In this document: positions 36,259-46,361 of the stretch, one piece after another
Layout of the letters: each line of letters begins with the position of its first letter
Numbering within the stretch: position 1 is the first letter of the stretch
Assembly (NCBI RefSeq): GCF_001507545.1
Contig: NZ_LQBP01000001.1
Location: 1-64,000, forward strand
From: Ruegeria profundi
Lineage (GTDB): Bacteria > Pseudomonadota > Alphaproteobacteria > Rhodobacterales > Rhodobacteraceae
Reading direction: 5' to 3'
Length of the DNA: 64,000 nt
Position numbers and translations under genes: made by a program
Notes under the pieces: model-generated
What the model was told of the DNA's origin: nothing
The model's input: only the letters and a program-made list of their open reading frames with translations
The model's database searches: none

Positions 36259-39200
36259 ATGAGTCAGCCACAAATATCGCTGAACGATAGATTTGATTTG
36301 GAAAAAAGTCCCGTTCTTCTGAACGGCACACAAGCGCTTGTGCGTCTGATGCTGATGCAGAAGGCAAGGGATACACAGGCGGGCCTAAACACGGCTGGTC
36401 TGGTGACTGGATACCGTGGCTCACCGCTGGGCGCCGTCGATACGCAAATGACGCGGGCGCAAAAATGGCTGGCGGAAAGCGACGTCACCTTTCAATACGG
36501 GCTGAACGAGGACCTTGCCGCAACCGCGCTTTGGGGAAGCCAGCAGGCGGGGCTGCGTGGGGATGGCCGGTTTGATGGTGTGTTCGGCCTTTGGTACGGC
36601 AAGGGCCCCGGCGTTGACCGGTCCGGCGACGTGATGCGTCATGCCAATATGGCGGGCACGGCCAAGCACGGTGGCGTGCTGATGGCGATGGGGGATGACC
36701 ATACGGGCGAAAGCTCGACCGTTTTACACCAATCCGAATGGTCGCTGGTCGATATGTACATGCCGATCGTCAGCCCCGCTGGTGTGCAGGAAATTCTGGA
36801 TTATGGCATCTACGGCTTCGCGCTTAGCCGGTTCGCAGGAGTCTGGGTTGGTCTGAAAACGATGAAAGACACGATCGAGGTAACGTCGGTCGTGGATGGA
36901 AGCGCCAACCGGATGAACCTAGTTGTACCCGACTTTAGCATGCCCGAAGGCGGGTTGAACATCCGTTTGGGCGACACACCGCATCTGCAAGAAGCGCGCA
37001 TTATCGACTATAAACGCTTTGCGGCTGAAACGTTTTCGCACGCGAACAAGATGGACAAGCGTGTCTGGGGTAAACCCGGTGCCAAGATAGGCTTTGTTGC
37101 GGCAGGTAAAAACTGGCTTGACCTTATGCACGCCATGTCTCTGCTGAATATTGATGCCGAAGAAGCCGAGCGGCTGGGGATCACCACCTACAAGATCGGC
37201 CAGACCTTCCCATTGGATATGTCCGGTTTCCACGATTGGGCCGAAGGGCTGGACCTAGTTGTTATCGTGGAAGAAAAGCGCAAGCTTATCGAGGTTCAGG
37301 TCAAAGAGGCCATCTTTGATGACCGTCGGGGGCGTCGTGTTTACGGGTGGTACAAAGGCGGGGCCGGAGCCTTGCACCGCGAGGAGCTGTTCCCAACACG
37401 TGGCGCGCTTGACCCAAACATGATCGCTGAGAAGCTGGGCGAAATCCTGATCGAAGAGGGCCGCGATACGGATGGCGTTCGCGCAGGTTTAGCCAAGCTG
37501 TCCGAGGCGCGCCGTGCCGACAACGCCGAAGAAATCGCGACGCGATTGCCGTATTTCTGCTCGGGGTGCCCTCATAATACCTCGACCAAAGTTCCGGATG
37601 GCAGCCGTGCCTATGCCGGTATTGGCTGTCACTACATGGTGCAGTGGATGGACCGGGAAACAACCGGGTTCACCCAGATGGGCGGCGAGGGAGCCAACTG
37701 GATTGGTGAAGCGCCGTTTTCGACCACCAAGCACGTTTTCCAGAACCTTGGTGACGGCACGTATAACCACTCGGGCGTGCAGGCAATCCGTGCCGCGCTT
37801 GCCGCAGGTACGAACATCACCTTTAAAATCCTGTATAATGACGCCGTCGCAATGACCGGGGGGCAAGAGAACGAAGGTGATTTGACTGCCGAGCGGATCG
37901 TCGCCGAGGTCACGGCAATGGGCGTACAGCACGTGGCAGTGGTGTATGACGAAAAAGAAGACGTGAACTTCAAGGCTCTGCCGTCAGGTGTCGAGACGGC
38001 AGAACGCGCTGAGTTGATGCGGGTTCAGGAGCGATTCCGCGAAATCGCGGGCGTCTCGGTTATCGTATACGTGCAAACTTGTGCCGCCGAAAAACGCCGC
38101 CGGCGTAAGCGTGGTACTTTCCCCGATCCGGACAAGCGGGTGTTTATCAACACCGATATTTGCGAAGGCTGCGGCGATTGTGGGGTGCAATCGAACTGTG
38201 TTTCGATCGTTCCAAAAGAAACCGAATTGGGGCGCAAGCGTGCGATCGACCAATCAAGCTGCAACAAGGATTTTTCCTGCCTCAAAGGCTTTTGCCCGTC
38301 CTTTGTAACGTTGGAAGGTGCAAAAATCCGTAAAGAAGCCACGACTGAGATTGATCTACCTCACCTGCCTGATCCCGCGCTACCGGAAATCGAAGGAACG
38401 CATAACGTGGTGATCACCGGGGTTGGTGGCACCGGCGTGGTGACGTTGGGTGCGGTCCTGGCACAGGCGGCGCAGATAGACGGCAAGGGCGCAGGTATGA
38501 TGGAGATGGCGGGACTGGCCCAAAAGGGTGGTGCCGTACATATCCATTGCCGTCTTGCAAATAAACCCGAAGACATCAGCGCCATTCGCGTTGCGACCGG
38601 CGAGGCGCACGCATTGATCGGCGGTGATTTGGTTGTTTCGGCCGGTGCGAAAACACTGGGCCTGACACGTTCAGGACAAACCGGCGCGGTGGTCAACAAC
38701 CATGAAACAGTAACGGGTGATTTCACTCGCGATACCAATTTCCGCATTCCTGGAGATCGGCTTGAACTGGCCTTGCAGGCACGGTTGAAAGAAGGCGTCT
38801 CTTTGTTCGATGCGACTGAACTGGCGCGCGCGGTGATGGGAGACTCGATTTATTCTAACATGATGGTTTTTGGTGCGGCGTGGCAGCGGGGTTTGCTGCC
38901 GATCAGCAAAAGCGCCATGACGCAGGCTATCGAATTGAACGGCACCGCTGTTGAACGGAACAAACGCGCGTTTGATATCGGGCGTTGGGCGGTTTTGCAT
39001 CCATCCGAAGTGGAAGCAATTCTAAAGCCCAATGTGGCGGAAATGCCGAAAACACTGGATCAAAAGATCGATTATCGCGCCGAGCATCTGACTGCGTATC
39101 AAAGCAACCGTTTAGCCAAACGCTATCGTGCATTCGTGGACCGGTTTGACGATACTCAGGTCCGGGAAGCCGTGGCAAAAGGCTATCATAAGCTTTTGTC

Positions 39201-39678
39201 TTACAAGGATGAATACGAAGTTGCCCGGCTGATGCTGGACAGTCGTAACAAGGCGGCAGCCGAATTTGATGGTGACTTTAAAATGACGTTCCATCTGGCT
39301 CCTCCAATTTTGGGCGGGAAAGGTCCAGACGGGCGACCCCAAAAGCGCGCATTTGGTGAGTGGATGCTTACGCCAATGAAGCTCCTCGCCAAGCTTAAAG
39401 TCCTGCGCGGCACACCGCTGGATATCTTCAGCTATAGCGAAGAACGGCGAATGGAGCGTGATCTGATCAAGCAATACGAGCGTGATTTCAAAGAGGTGGA
39501 GCCCTTGATTAATGCGCAAACCCGCGACGCGGTGATCGCCTTGGCGCAACTTCCGCTGGATATCCGGGGGTTCGGTCCGGTTTTGCGGGCGAATGAGGCA
39601 AAGGCCGCCAAAAGGCGCGAAGAATTGCTGAGTATCATCAAGAGCGGAGGCCCAGAGCTACGCGCTGCTGCTGAATAA
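36259..39678 (+). CDS. Indolepyruvate ferredoxin oxidoreductase, fused alpha/beta
   Basis: 1139 residues joining what are two subunits (IorA, IorB) in archaea. The first half has the thiamine diphosphate oxidoreductase domains (GYRGSPLGAVD; FCSGCPHNTSTKVPDGSRAYAGIGCHYM), then a ferredoxin-like 4Fe-4S site (CEGCGDCGVQSNC), and a C-terminal gamma-type domain (VVITGVGGTGVVTLGAVLAQAA). It oxidatively decarboxylates aryl pyruvates from aromatic amino acids to acyl-CoA with ferredoxin. GAGG precedes the ATG. Regulation by the divergent LysR protein is likely. Confidence 0.94.
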   Translation: MSQPQISLNDRFDLEKSPVLLNGTQALVRLMLMQKARDTQAGLNTAGLVTGYRGSPLGAVDTQMTRAQKWLAESDVTFQYGLNEDLAATALWGSQQAGLRGDGRFDGVFGLWYGKGPGVDRSGDVMRHANMAGTAKHGGVLMAMGDDHTGESSTVLHQSEWSLVDMYMPIVSPAGVQEILDYGIYGFALSRFAGVWVGLKTMKDTIEVTSVVDGSANRMNLVVPDFSMPEGGLNIRLGDTPHLQEARIIDYKRFAAETFSHANKMDKRVWGKPGAKIGFVAAGKNWLDLMHAMSLLNIDAEEAERLGITTYKIGQTFPLDMSGFHDWAEGLDLVVIVEEKRKLIEVQVKEAIFDDRRGRRVYGWYKGGAGALHREELFPTRGALDPNMIAEKLGEILIEEGRDTDGVRAGLAKLSEARRADNAEEIATRLPYFCSGCPHNTSTKVPDGSRAYAGIGCHYMVQWMDRETTGFTQMGGEGANWIGEAPFSTTKHVFQNLGDGTYNHSGVQAIRAALAAGTNITFKILYNDAVAMTGGQENEGDLTAERIVAEVTAMGVQHVAVVYDEKEDVNFKALPSGVETAERAELMRVQERFREIAGVSVIVYVQTCAAEKRRRRKRGTFPDPDKRVFINTDICEGCGDCGVQSNCVSIVPKETELGRKRAIDQSSCNKDFSCLKGFCPSFVTLEGAKIRKEATTEIDLPHLPDPALPEIEGTHNVVITGVGGTGVVTLGAVLAQAAQIDGKGAGMMEMAGLAQKGGAVHIHCRLANKPEDISAIRVATGEAHALIGGDLVVSAGAKTLGLTRSGQTGAVVNNHETVTGDFTRDTNFRIPGDRLELALQARLKEGVSLFDATELARAVMGDSIYSNMMVFGAAWQRGLLPISKSAMTQAIELNGTAVERNKRAFDIGRWAVLHPSEVEAILKPNVAEMPKTLDQKIDYRAEHLTAYQSNRLAKRYRAFVDRFDDTQVREAVAKGYHKLLSYKDEYEVARLMLDSRNKAAAEFDGDFKMTFHLAPPILGGKGPDGRPQKRAFGEWMLTPMKLLAKLKVLRGTPLDIFSYSEERRMERDLIKQYERDFKEVEPLINAQTRDAVIALAQLPLDIRGFGPVLRANEAKAAKRREELLSIIKSGGPELRAAAE

Positions 39679-39705
39679 ATCGTCACAGGGTTGTCACGAT
39701 ACCTA

Positions 39706-39735
39706 GGCAAAATAGTTGCCTGACCCTATTTTGCC
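39706..39735. repeat. Perfect 10-base inverted repeat after the oxidoreductase gene
   Basis: GGCAAAATAG and CTATTTTGCC pair exactly around a 10-base loop, 27 bases after the stop and 24 before the acyltransferase ATG. There is no T run after it, so it may be an operator or a Rho-type or weak terminator rather than a classical one. Confidence 0.7.
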
Positions 39736-39758
39736 GGCAGCAACCTTCGGAGACTCGG

Positions 39759-40637
39759 ATGCCCTCACGCCGTCATGTCGCTCGGGACATTTCCTATGCC
39801 CATTCCGCCGAAACAAAAGGCGGCCGCATGGTCATTAAACTTATGGAAAACACCACCGGCAGACTGCGACTGATCAAGCGCGCGGACGGATATGAGAAAG
39901 AGGTCGCGAATGGGCGTGATTTCTGGTCGGTCATGGTGGACCGCTACGGTCTGTCGCTGGATGTGGTTGGCGGCTCGCTGGCAAATATCCCCAAGACAGG
40001 GCCATTGATTCTGATTGCCAACCATCCCTATGGCATTCTGGACGGGATGATGATGGGGCATATTTTGTCTCAGACTCGCGGTGATTTCCGTATTTTGGCC
40101 AATCGGGTATTCCGAAAGGCCGAAGATCTGAACCGCATCATACTTCCGATTTCGTTTGATGAAACGAAAGACGCGATGAAGCTAAACCTTGAGACGCGAA
40201 AAACAGCCTTGAATTACTTGGGCTCTGGCGGGGCCATCGGGATATTTCCCGGCGGCACGGTAAGCACGGCGGTTAAACCCTTCTCGCACCCAATGGATCC
40301 GGGCTGGCGCGGCTTCACGGCACGGATGGTTGCGAAATCGAACGCCACGGTGGTGCCGGTTTTCTTTGACGGCCACACCTCGCGCCTGTTCCAGATCGCC
40401 AGTCATTTGCATAACACTCTGCGCATGGGTCTGTTGATCAAAGAGTTCAAAAAACGGGTGGATACTCCTGTCAGAGTGGTCATTGGCGACCCCATCGGTA
40501 GGGAAGTTTTGGATCCTTTGGCCAAGGATACGCGCAAGATGATGGATTTCTTGCGCAAAGCCACGTATGAGCTGTCTCCGACGCCGTTGAAGTCTTATGA
40601 CTACGGCTATGAATTTGAGGAACGGCATCGCGCCTAA
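39759..40637 (+). CDS. Acyltransferase of the PlsC (1-acylglycerol-3-phosphate) family
   Basis: 292 residues with the acyltransferase motif I as NHPYGILDG (His-x4-Asp) and motif III as [10 protein letters not shown], which replaces the usual PEGTR. There is no long N-terminal membrane helix. It would transfer an acyl group to a lysophospholipid or ornithine lipid type acceptor; the substrate is not certain. The stop is 8 bases before murI, so the two are probably co-transcribed. Confidence 0.85.
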   Translation: MPSRRHVARDISYAHSAETKGGRMVIKLMENTTGRLRLIKRADGYEKEVANGRDFWSVMVDRYGLSLDVVGGSLANIPKTGPLILIANHPYGILDGMMMGHILSQTRGDFRILANRVFRKAEDLNRIILPISFDETKDAMKLNLETRKTALNYLGSGGAIGIFPGGTVSTAVKPFSHPMDPGWRGFTARMVAKSNATVVPVFFDGHTSRLFQIASHLHNTLRMGLLIKEFKKRVDTPVRVVIGDPIGREVLDPLAKDTRKMMDFLRKATYELSPTPLKSYDYGYEFEERHRA

Positions 40638-40645
40638 AGGGGCAA

Positions 40646-41455
40646 ATGGCAGTAGGCATCTTTGATTCTGGCTTGGGCGGTCTGACCGTTCTTGACGCTG
40701 TGCAGAAACGTCTTCCGGACGTGGATTTTCTATATTACGCGGACAGTGCGCATGCGCCGTATGGCGTACGTGACGCTGAAAACATACATGAGCTGACGCG
40801 GCACGCGGTGAACGATCTGTGGAACCGCGGTTGTGAACTGGTGATTCTGGCTTGCAACACCGCCAGTGCTGCTGCTTTGCGCCGGATGCAGGAAGAAGGC
40901 GTGCCAGAGGGTAAGCGCGTTTTAGGTGTATTTGTACCCCTGATCGAGGCCCTGACCGAACGTCAATGGGGTGACAACAGCCCTCCGCGTGAAGTTGCCA
41001 TAAAGCATGTGGCCTTATTTGCGACACCCGCGACCGTTTCCAGCCGCGCGTTTCAGCGGGAATTGGCATTTCGGGCAATCGGTGTGGATGTCGAGGCACA
41101 GGCCTGCGGCGGCGTGGTTGATGCGATCGAAGATGGTGACATGATCCTTGCCGAGGCACTGGTGCGCAGCCATGTGGATGCGCTGAAACGCAAAATGCCG
41201 GAACCGCAGGCGGCTATACTTGGGTGTACGCACTACCCATTGATGGCCGACACGTTTCAGGCCGCGCTTGGGCCAACGGTGCAGGTTTTCAGCCAAGGCA
41301 CGCTGGTGGCCGAAAGCCTTGCTGATTACCTGCAGCGCCATCCAAAAATGCAGGGTAACGCCGAAGGTGGATTCCTGACGACGGGCAAGCCGGAATTCGT
41401 GAGCGATCGGGCGACACAGTTCCTCCGACGACAGATCAAGTTCCAGGCAGCCTGA
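40646..41455 (+). CDS. murI: Glutamate racemase
   Basis: 269 residues. The two catalytic Cys are in [11 protein letters not shown] and LGCTHYPLM, and the N-terminus begins with [12 protein letters not shown]. It makes D-glutamate for peptidoglycan in the cytoplasm. AAGGGG precedes the ATG. Confidence 0.95.
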   Translation: MAVGIFDSGLGGLTVLDAVQKRLPDVDFLYYADSAHAPYGVRDAENIHELTRHAVNDLWNRGCELVILACNTASAAALRRMQEEGVPEGKRVLGVFVPLIEALTERQWGDNSPPREVAIKHVALFATPATVSSRAFQRELAFRAIGVDVEAQACGGVVDAIEDGDMILAEALVRSHVDALKRKMPEPQAAILGCTHYPLMADTFQAALGPTVQVFSQGTLVAESLADYLQRHPKMQGNAEGGFLTTGKPEFVSDRATQFLRRQIKFQAA

Positions 41456-41549
41456 CGCAGGTCAAGGACCCCGCTGCGCTCTTTCAATTACTCAAAGACC
41501 GTCGCGTCGGCGGTCGTGACAGATGACACCATGAAGTAAGAGGTCTGAC

Positions 41550-42578
41550 ATGACCCATAAAATCGCAATCCTCGGTGCTTCCGGTTACACCGGCGCCGAA
41601 CTCGTGAGGCTGATCGCCGAGCACCCGAACATGGAAATTACTGCCTTGGCAGCCGAACGCAAGGCGGGCATGTCGATGGCACAGGTTTTCCCGCATCTGC
41701 GCCACATGGCACTGCCCGACCTGTGCAAAATCTCTGAAATTGATTTTTCGCAGATTGACCTGTGTTTTTGCGCATTGCCGCATAAAACCAGTCAGGAAGT
41801 CATTCGCGATTTGCCGAAAGACCTGAAGATAATCGACTTGTCTGCCGATTTCCGGCTGCGGGATGCCGGAGAATATGAAAAATGGTACGGCAATCCGCAT
41901 GCTGCGTTGGAGATGCAGGAAGAGGCCGTTTACGGCCTGACCGAGTTCTACCGCGATGAAATTAGAAACGCGCGACTGGTCGCAGGGACCGGCTGTAATG
42001 CTGCGACGGGGCAATACGTGCTGCGGCCGCTAATTTCAGGCGGCGTTATTGACTTGGATGACATCGTTCTGGATCTGAAATGTGCCGTATCGGGGGCTGG
42101 TCGATCGTTGAAGGAAAACCTGCTTCACTCAGAGTTGAGCGAGGGGTACAACGCCTATGCTGTCGGCGGAACTCATCGGCATTTGGGTGAATTCGATCAG
42201 GAGTTTTCGGCACTAGCCGGACGCACGGTGCATGTGCAGTTCACACCGCACCTTATGCCAGCCAACAGGGGCATTCTGGCAACGACCTACGTAAAAGGCG
42301 ATCCGGCCAGCGTGTATGAAACACTCGTCACCGCTTATGAAAACGAACCATTCATCCAGATGTTGCCATTTGGCGAGACACCTTCCACGCATCATGTACG
42401 AGGATCGAATTTCTGCCATATTGGCGTCGTCAGCGACCGTATCGAACGTCGTGCAATCGTAATCGGCGCGCTGGATAACCTGACAAAAGGTAGCAGTGGA
42501 CAAGCCTTGCAGAACGCGAACCTGATGTTAGGTGAGGATGAAACAACGGGTTTGATGATGGCCCCCTTATTCCCGTGA
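41550..42578 (+). CDS. argC: N-acetyl-gamma-glutamyl-phosphate reductase
   Basis: 342 residues with the NADP motif [16 protein letters not shown], the catalytic Cys in [13 protein letters not shown] and the substrate segment HRHLGEFDQ. It catalyses the third step of arginine synthesis. Its stop is 7 bases before ccmE, so read-through into cytochrome c maturation genes is likely. Confidence 0.96.
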   Translation: MTHKIAILGASGYTGAELVRLIAEHPNMEITALAAERKAGMSMAQVFPHLRHMALPDLCKISEIDFSQIDLCFCALPHKTSQEVIRDLPKDLKIIDLSADFRLRDAGEYEKWYGNPHAALEMQEEAVYGLTEFYRDEIRNARLVAGTGCNAATGQYVLRPLISGGVIDLDDIVLDLKCAVSGAGRSLKENLLHSELSEGYNAYAVGGTHRHLGEFDQEFSALAGRTVHVQFTPHLMPANRGILATTYVKGDPASVYETLVTAYENEPFIQMLPFGETPSTHHVRGSNFCHIGVVSDRIERRAIVIGALDNLTKGSSGQALQNANLMLGEDETTGLMMAPLFP

Positions 42579-42585
42579 GGACGGT

Positions 42586-43032
42586 ATGAAAACGCTCAAG
42601 AAACGTCGTCGTGTTCAAGTCATCGTGCTGGCCGTTGTGGCCTTGGCCTTGTCGACGGGGTTGATTGGGTACGCGATGCGGGACGGTATCAACTTTTTCC
42701 GCTCACCCAGCCAGGTGATTGCTGAACCACCTTTGCCGACCGAAGTGTTCCGCATTGGCGGGCTGGTTGAGGAAGGCTCGATCGTGCGCGGGCAGGGTGA
42801 GACGGTGCACTTTGTCGTTACCGATGGCGGAGAAAGTGTACCGGTGGCGTTCACCGGTGTTCTGCCGGATCTTTTTTCAGAAAATCAGGGGATGGTGGGC
42901 ACTGGATCTTACGTGAACGGCGTATTTGAAGCCACTGAAATCCTTGCGAAACACGATGAGACATATATGCCGAAAGAGGTAGTGGATGCCCTGAAGGAAC
43001 AAGGCGTCTACAAAGAAACTGGCGGTAGTTAA
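42586..43032 (+). CDS. ccmE: Cytochrome c maturation heme chaperone CcmE
   Basis: 148 residues: an N-terminal membrane anchor (VQVIVLAVVALALSTGLIGYAM), an OB-fold, and the heme-binding HDETY motif with His123 and Tyr127 (HxxxY). It binds heme covalently in the periplasm and passes it to CcmF/H. The gene is followed by a strong terminator, then a phage-type lysis pair, and only afterwards by ccmF. Confidence 0.96.
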   Translation: MKTLKKRRRVQVIVLAVVALALSTGLIGYAMRDGINFFRSPSQVIAEPPLPTEVFRIGGLVEEGSIVRGQGETVHFVVTDGGESVPVAFTGVLPDLFSENQGMVGTGSYVNGVFEATEILAKHDETYMPKEVVDALKEQGVYKETGGS

Positions 43033-43053
43033 CCACCTTCATCTTTTTTTGAG

Positions 43054-43086
43054 AGGGCGTTGCACGAGCAGCGCCCTTTCTTTTTT
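43054..43086 (+). terminator. Rho-independent terminator after ccmE
   Basis: AGGGCGTTGC and GCAGCGCCCT form a 10-base stem with one mismatch or wobble, followed by TTTCTTTTTT. It cuts ccmE off from the lysis pair and ccmF/ccmH downstream. Confidence 0.88.
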
Positions 43087-43140
43087 CGGACCCTTAACCG
43101 GAATGAAGCAGCGTTCACCCAACAACTAAAGGAGGGTGAA

Positions 43141-43752
43141 TTGAAGACGGTCAGACAGATAGCAACCGAGATCGTGGCGCGTGAAGGTGGGTTTATCGAC
43201 GATAATGACGACCCGGGCGGTGCGACGAAATATGGCGTTACCATTCACACGATGCGACGTTTGGGATTGGACCTGTCCAATGACGGGGTGATCGACACGA
43301 AAGATGTGCGGATGCTCAGTAAATCTGAGGCTACAGAGATTTTTGTCCAGCACTACTATGAGTTGCCCCGCCTGAACCTTCTGCCCGCGGCGATCCGTCC
43401 CTCGGTTTTCGATATGTATGTGAATGCTGGCGGACAGGCTGTCAAAATACTGCAACTTCTGTTGCGTGAGATGGGGTATGAACTTGCTGTAGATGGGGTC
43501 GTCGGTCCCAATACGGCGCAAGCATGCCAAAAGGCTGCGCAGCCCGACCCGATCACGCTACGGGATGCGTATGGTGTAGCACGGCGCAACTTCTATTTTC
43601 GTCTGGCTGATCTTAGACCTGCATCCCGCAACTACGTACGCCGCCGGGATGGTGGCAAAGGTGGCTGGATTCGAAGGGCCGAGGAGTTCGTCTCGTCCAA
43701 ATATCACCTGAGCCATGATGAGTTTCAACAAAGGGTTGCAGCATGGGTTTGA
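43141..43752 (+). CDS. GH108-type N-acetylmuramidase (endolysin)
   Basis: 203 residues from a TTG start at 43141 that has GGAGG 5 bases upstream; an earlier in-frame start reaches into the ccmE terminator. The motif AREGGFIDDNDDPGGATKYGV carries the catalytic Glu15 and the glycoside hydrolase 108 signature, and the C-terminal half has the peptidoglycan-binding domain 3 repeats of phage lysozymes. No signal peptide, so it needs a holin; the next gene encodes one and overlaps by 10 bases. Similar pairs release gene transfer agents in Rhodobacterales. Confidence 0.88.
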   Translation: MKTVRQIATEIVAREGGFIDDNDDPGGATKYGVTIHTMRRLGLDLSNDGVIDTKDVRMLSKSEATEIFVQHYYELPRLNLLPAAIRPSVFDMYVNAGGQAVKILQLLLREMGYELAVDGVVGPNTAQACQKAAQPDPITLRDAYGVARRNFYFRLADLRPASRNYVRRRDGGKGGWIRRAEEFVSSKYHLSHDEFQQRVAAWV

Positions 43753-44321
43753 TCGCCGACGTATTGTCTTTTCTCTTCGGTAGTAACCGCAACATCGTGC
43801 GTGAAACCGTTGAGATATTTCGTGAAAACTCTGAAAAAGGGGCCGAGCGGGATCTGGGACTGCAACAGCAAGCGATGGTTCAGTTCCGTGACGAGTTCAA
43901 GGCACAGCAGAAAAGCCTGTTTGATCGGTTCATAGATGGGTTGAACCGCCTTCCGCGCCCGGCGATGGCGCTTGGCACGTTGGGTCTTTTTGTTGCTGCG
44001 ATGGTCGATCCGCTATGGTTTGCCGCGCGAATGCAGGGCATCGCATTGGTGCCCGAGCCGTTGTGGTGGCTGCTGGGCGTTATCGTTTCTTTCTATTTCG
44101 GTGCGCGTCATCAAGCCAAGATGCAGGACCTTCAACGCGAGATTTCGGCCACGATGCGGCGCACACCAGACGTAATGGATAACTTACACGCCATAAACTT
44201 AATGCGCAGCGATGCAATCGGTTCGGCAGATCCCGGACCAGATGTTGCACTGGCTGAACGGGCGAGCCGCCCAGATCGCAATCCCGCGCTGAATGATTGG
44301 CGACTTTCGCGCCGCGCTTGA
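43743..44321 (+). CDS. Holin of the 3-TM family, partner of the muramidase
   Basis: 192 residues: a charged, amphipathic N-terminal half, then two clear hydrophobic helices (MALGTLGLFVAAMVDPLWFA; WLLGVIVSFYFGAR), and a polar C-terminus. The shape and the overlap with an endolysin gene match the Holin_3TM family that makes membrane holes to free the muramidase. Its own third helix is weak by eye. It stops 75 bases before ccmF. Confidence 0.82.
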   Translation: MGLIADVLSFLFGSNRNIVRETVEIFRENSEKGAERDLGLQQQAMVQFRDEFKAQQKSLFDRFIDGLNRLPRPAMALGTLGLFVAAMVDPLWFAARMQGIALVPEPLWWLLGVIVSFYFGARHQAKMQDLQREISATMRRTPDVMDNLHAINLMRSDAIGSADPGPDVALAERASRPDRNPALNDWRLSRRA

Positions 44322-44396
44322 GCCGCGACACTATGGTCGTCTGAAAAGGGCGAAAGTTATTGGAGCTCACCGCCCAACCGAATTATACATTTGGCC

Positions 44397-46361
44397 ATGT
44401 TTACAGAACTTGGCCATTTCGCCCTGATCCTCGCTTTTTTGGTTGCCATCGTGCAGACGGTGGTTCCGCTGATAGGTGCCGCCAAAAGATGGCCCAGCTG
44501 GATGAGTTTCGCCGAGTCCGCGGCGATTATCCAATTCTCGTTAGTTGCTTTCTCATTCGCTGCACTGGTCTGGGCCTTTGTGAACTCGGACTTTTCATTA
44601 AGGATCGTGGTCGAGAATAGCCATTCGGCCAAACCGATGCTGTACAAGATCAGCGGAACTTGGGGAAACCATGAAGGGTCCATGTTGCTGTGGGTGCTTA
44701 TCGTGGCCCTGTTCGGCGCGATGGCCGCGTTTTTCGGAGGTGGTCTGCCGCCGACCTTGAAAGCGCGAGTTCTGGCGGTGCAGGCCTCGATCGCAGTTGC
44801 GTTCTTTGCCTTCATCCTGTTCACTTCTAACCCGTTTGACCGGCTGGTTGTTGCGCCTTTTGACGGTCGCGATTTGAACCCGCTGTTGCAGGACCCCGGC
44901 TTGGCCTTCCATCCGCCATTTCTGTATTTGGGCTATGTTGGCCTGAGCATGGCGTTCAGCTTTGCCGTGGCCGCATTGATTGAGGGCCGCGTTGACGCGG
45001 CTTGGGGCCGGTGGGTGCGCCCGTGGACGCTCGCGGCCTGGGTGTTCTTGACAATCGGTATCGCGCTTGGGTCTTGGTGGGCATATTACGAGCTGGGCTG
45101 GGGCGGGTTCTGGTTCTGGGACCCGGTTGAAAACGCATCCTTTATGCCGTGGCTGTTGGCAGCCGCCTTGTTGCATTCAGCGATTGTTGTGGAAAAGCGA
45201 GAGGCACTGAAAAGCTGGACCATCCTGTTGGCGATCATCGCATTTGGGTTCTCGCTGATCGGTACGTTCATCGTGCGTTCAGGTTTGCTAACCTCGGTCC
45301 ATGCATTCGCAAACGATCCCGAACGCGGCGTCTTTATACTGCTTATCCTTGTGTTCTTCATGGGAGGAGCGCTGACGTTGTTCGCTGCCCGTGCGCAGAC
45401 GATGGAGGCAAAGGGCGTTTTCGGCATGTTCAGCCGTGAAAGCGCACTGGTGCTGAACAACATCCTGCTGGCCGTTAGCTGTTTTGTCGTCTTTGTCGGA
45501 ACGATGTGGCCGATGGTTGCCGAAATGGCCTTTGACCGGAAGCTATCGGTTGGTCCTCCGTTCTTTAACGCGGCCTTTACCCCGTTCATGGTCGCTTTGG
45601 GAATAGTGCTGCCAGTGGGTGCGATGCTGCCGTGGAAACGTGGCAAGCTTGGGAAAACAGCATATTCCTTCCGCTATGTCTTCATTCTGGCCCTTGCGCT
45701 GGCGTTGCTGGTTTGGGCGATGCAGACAGGCCGCAGCGCGCTGGGGCCGGTGGGTCTGTTCCTTGGTGCCTGGATCACGATGGGGGCGGCCTTCGATTTG
45801 TGGAGCCGAACCGGCCGCAACGGAAGTCTGAAGCGCCTTTTCCGTCTGCCCGGTGCGGACTGGGGCAAAGCTGTGGCGCATACTGGCCTCGGAGTGACCA
45901 TGTTCGCCATCGCTGGCCTGACTGCGTGGGAGGTCGAGGATATTCGCGTCGCCCAGCCTGGTCAGCCGTTCGAGGTTGGCCAATTTACTCTGACCCTGGA
46001 AAACGTCCGGCGTGTACAGGGGCCAAACTATTTTTCTACAACAGCAGACGTGCTGGTCGAAAAAGATGGACGGAGCATTGGTACGCTGCATCCCGAAAAG
46101 CGTGATTACCCCGTGGCGCAGATGCCCACGACCGAAGCTGCCATCGATTATCGGTTCCTGCGTGATCTCTATGTGGTGATTGGTGATCAGCAAGCGAATG
46201 GAGGGTGGGTTGTTCGAACCTATATCAAGCCCTTTGCCAATTGGATTTGGGCCGGATGTATCCTGATGTCCCTGGGTGGATTGCTGAGCTTGTCGGATCG
46301 ACGTTTCCGCGTCGCAGCCGGGGCGCGCAAGACGCCAGCGCGCGGGGTGCCCGCAGAATGA
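44397..46361 (+). CDS. ccmF: Heme lyase CcmF
   Basis: 654 residues, a multi-spanning membrane protein with the heme-handling WWD-type motif WGGFWFWDPVENASFMPW and conserved GTWGNHEGSMLLWV, PPFLYLGYVG, SGLLTSVHAFA. It attaches heme to apocytochrome c on the periplasmic side with CcmH. The ATG at 44397 (MFTELGHFALIL) is favoured over a TTG two codons upstream, but the ribosome binding site is weak. It overlaps ccmH by ATGA. Confidence 0.95.
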   Translation: MFTELGHFALILAFLVAIVQTVVPLIGAAKRWPSWMSFAESAAIIQFSLVAFSFAALVWAFVNSDFSLRIVVENSHSAKPMLYKISGTWGNHEGSMLLWVLIVALFGAMAAFFGGGLPPTLKARVLAVQASIAVAFFAFILFTSNPFDRLVVAPFDGRDLNPLLQDPGLAFHPPFLYLGYVGLSMAFSFAVAALIEGRVDAAWGRWVRPWTLAAWVFLTIGIALGSWWAYYELGWGGFWFWDPVENASFMPWLLAAALLHSAIVVEKREALKSWTILLAIIAFGFSLIGTFIVRSGLLTSVHAFANDPERGVFILLILVFFMGGALTLFAARAQTMEAKGVFGMFSRESALVLNNILLAVSCFVVFVGTMWPMVAEMAFDRKLSVGPPFFNAAFTPFMVALGIVLPVGAMLPWKRGKLGKTAYSFRYVFILALALALLVWAMQTGRSALGPVGLFLGAWITMGAAFDLWSRTGRNGSLKRLFRLPGADWGKAVAHTGLGVTMFAIAGLTAWEVEDIRVAQPGQPFEVGQFTLTLENVRRVQGPNYFSTTADVLVEKDGRSIGTLHPEKRDYPVAQMPTTEAAIDYRFLRDLYVVIGDQQANGGWVVRTYIKPFANWIWAGCILMSLGGLLSLSDRRFRVAAGARKTPARGVPAE

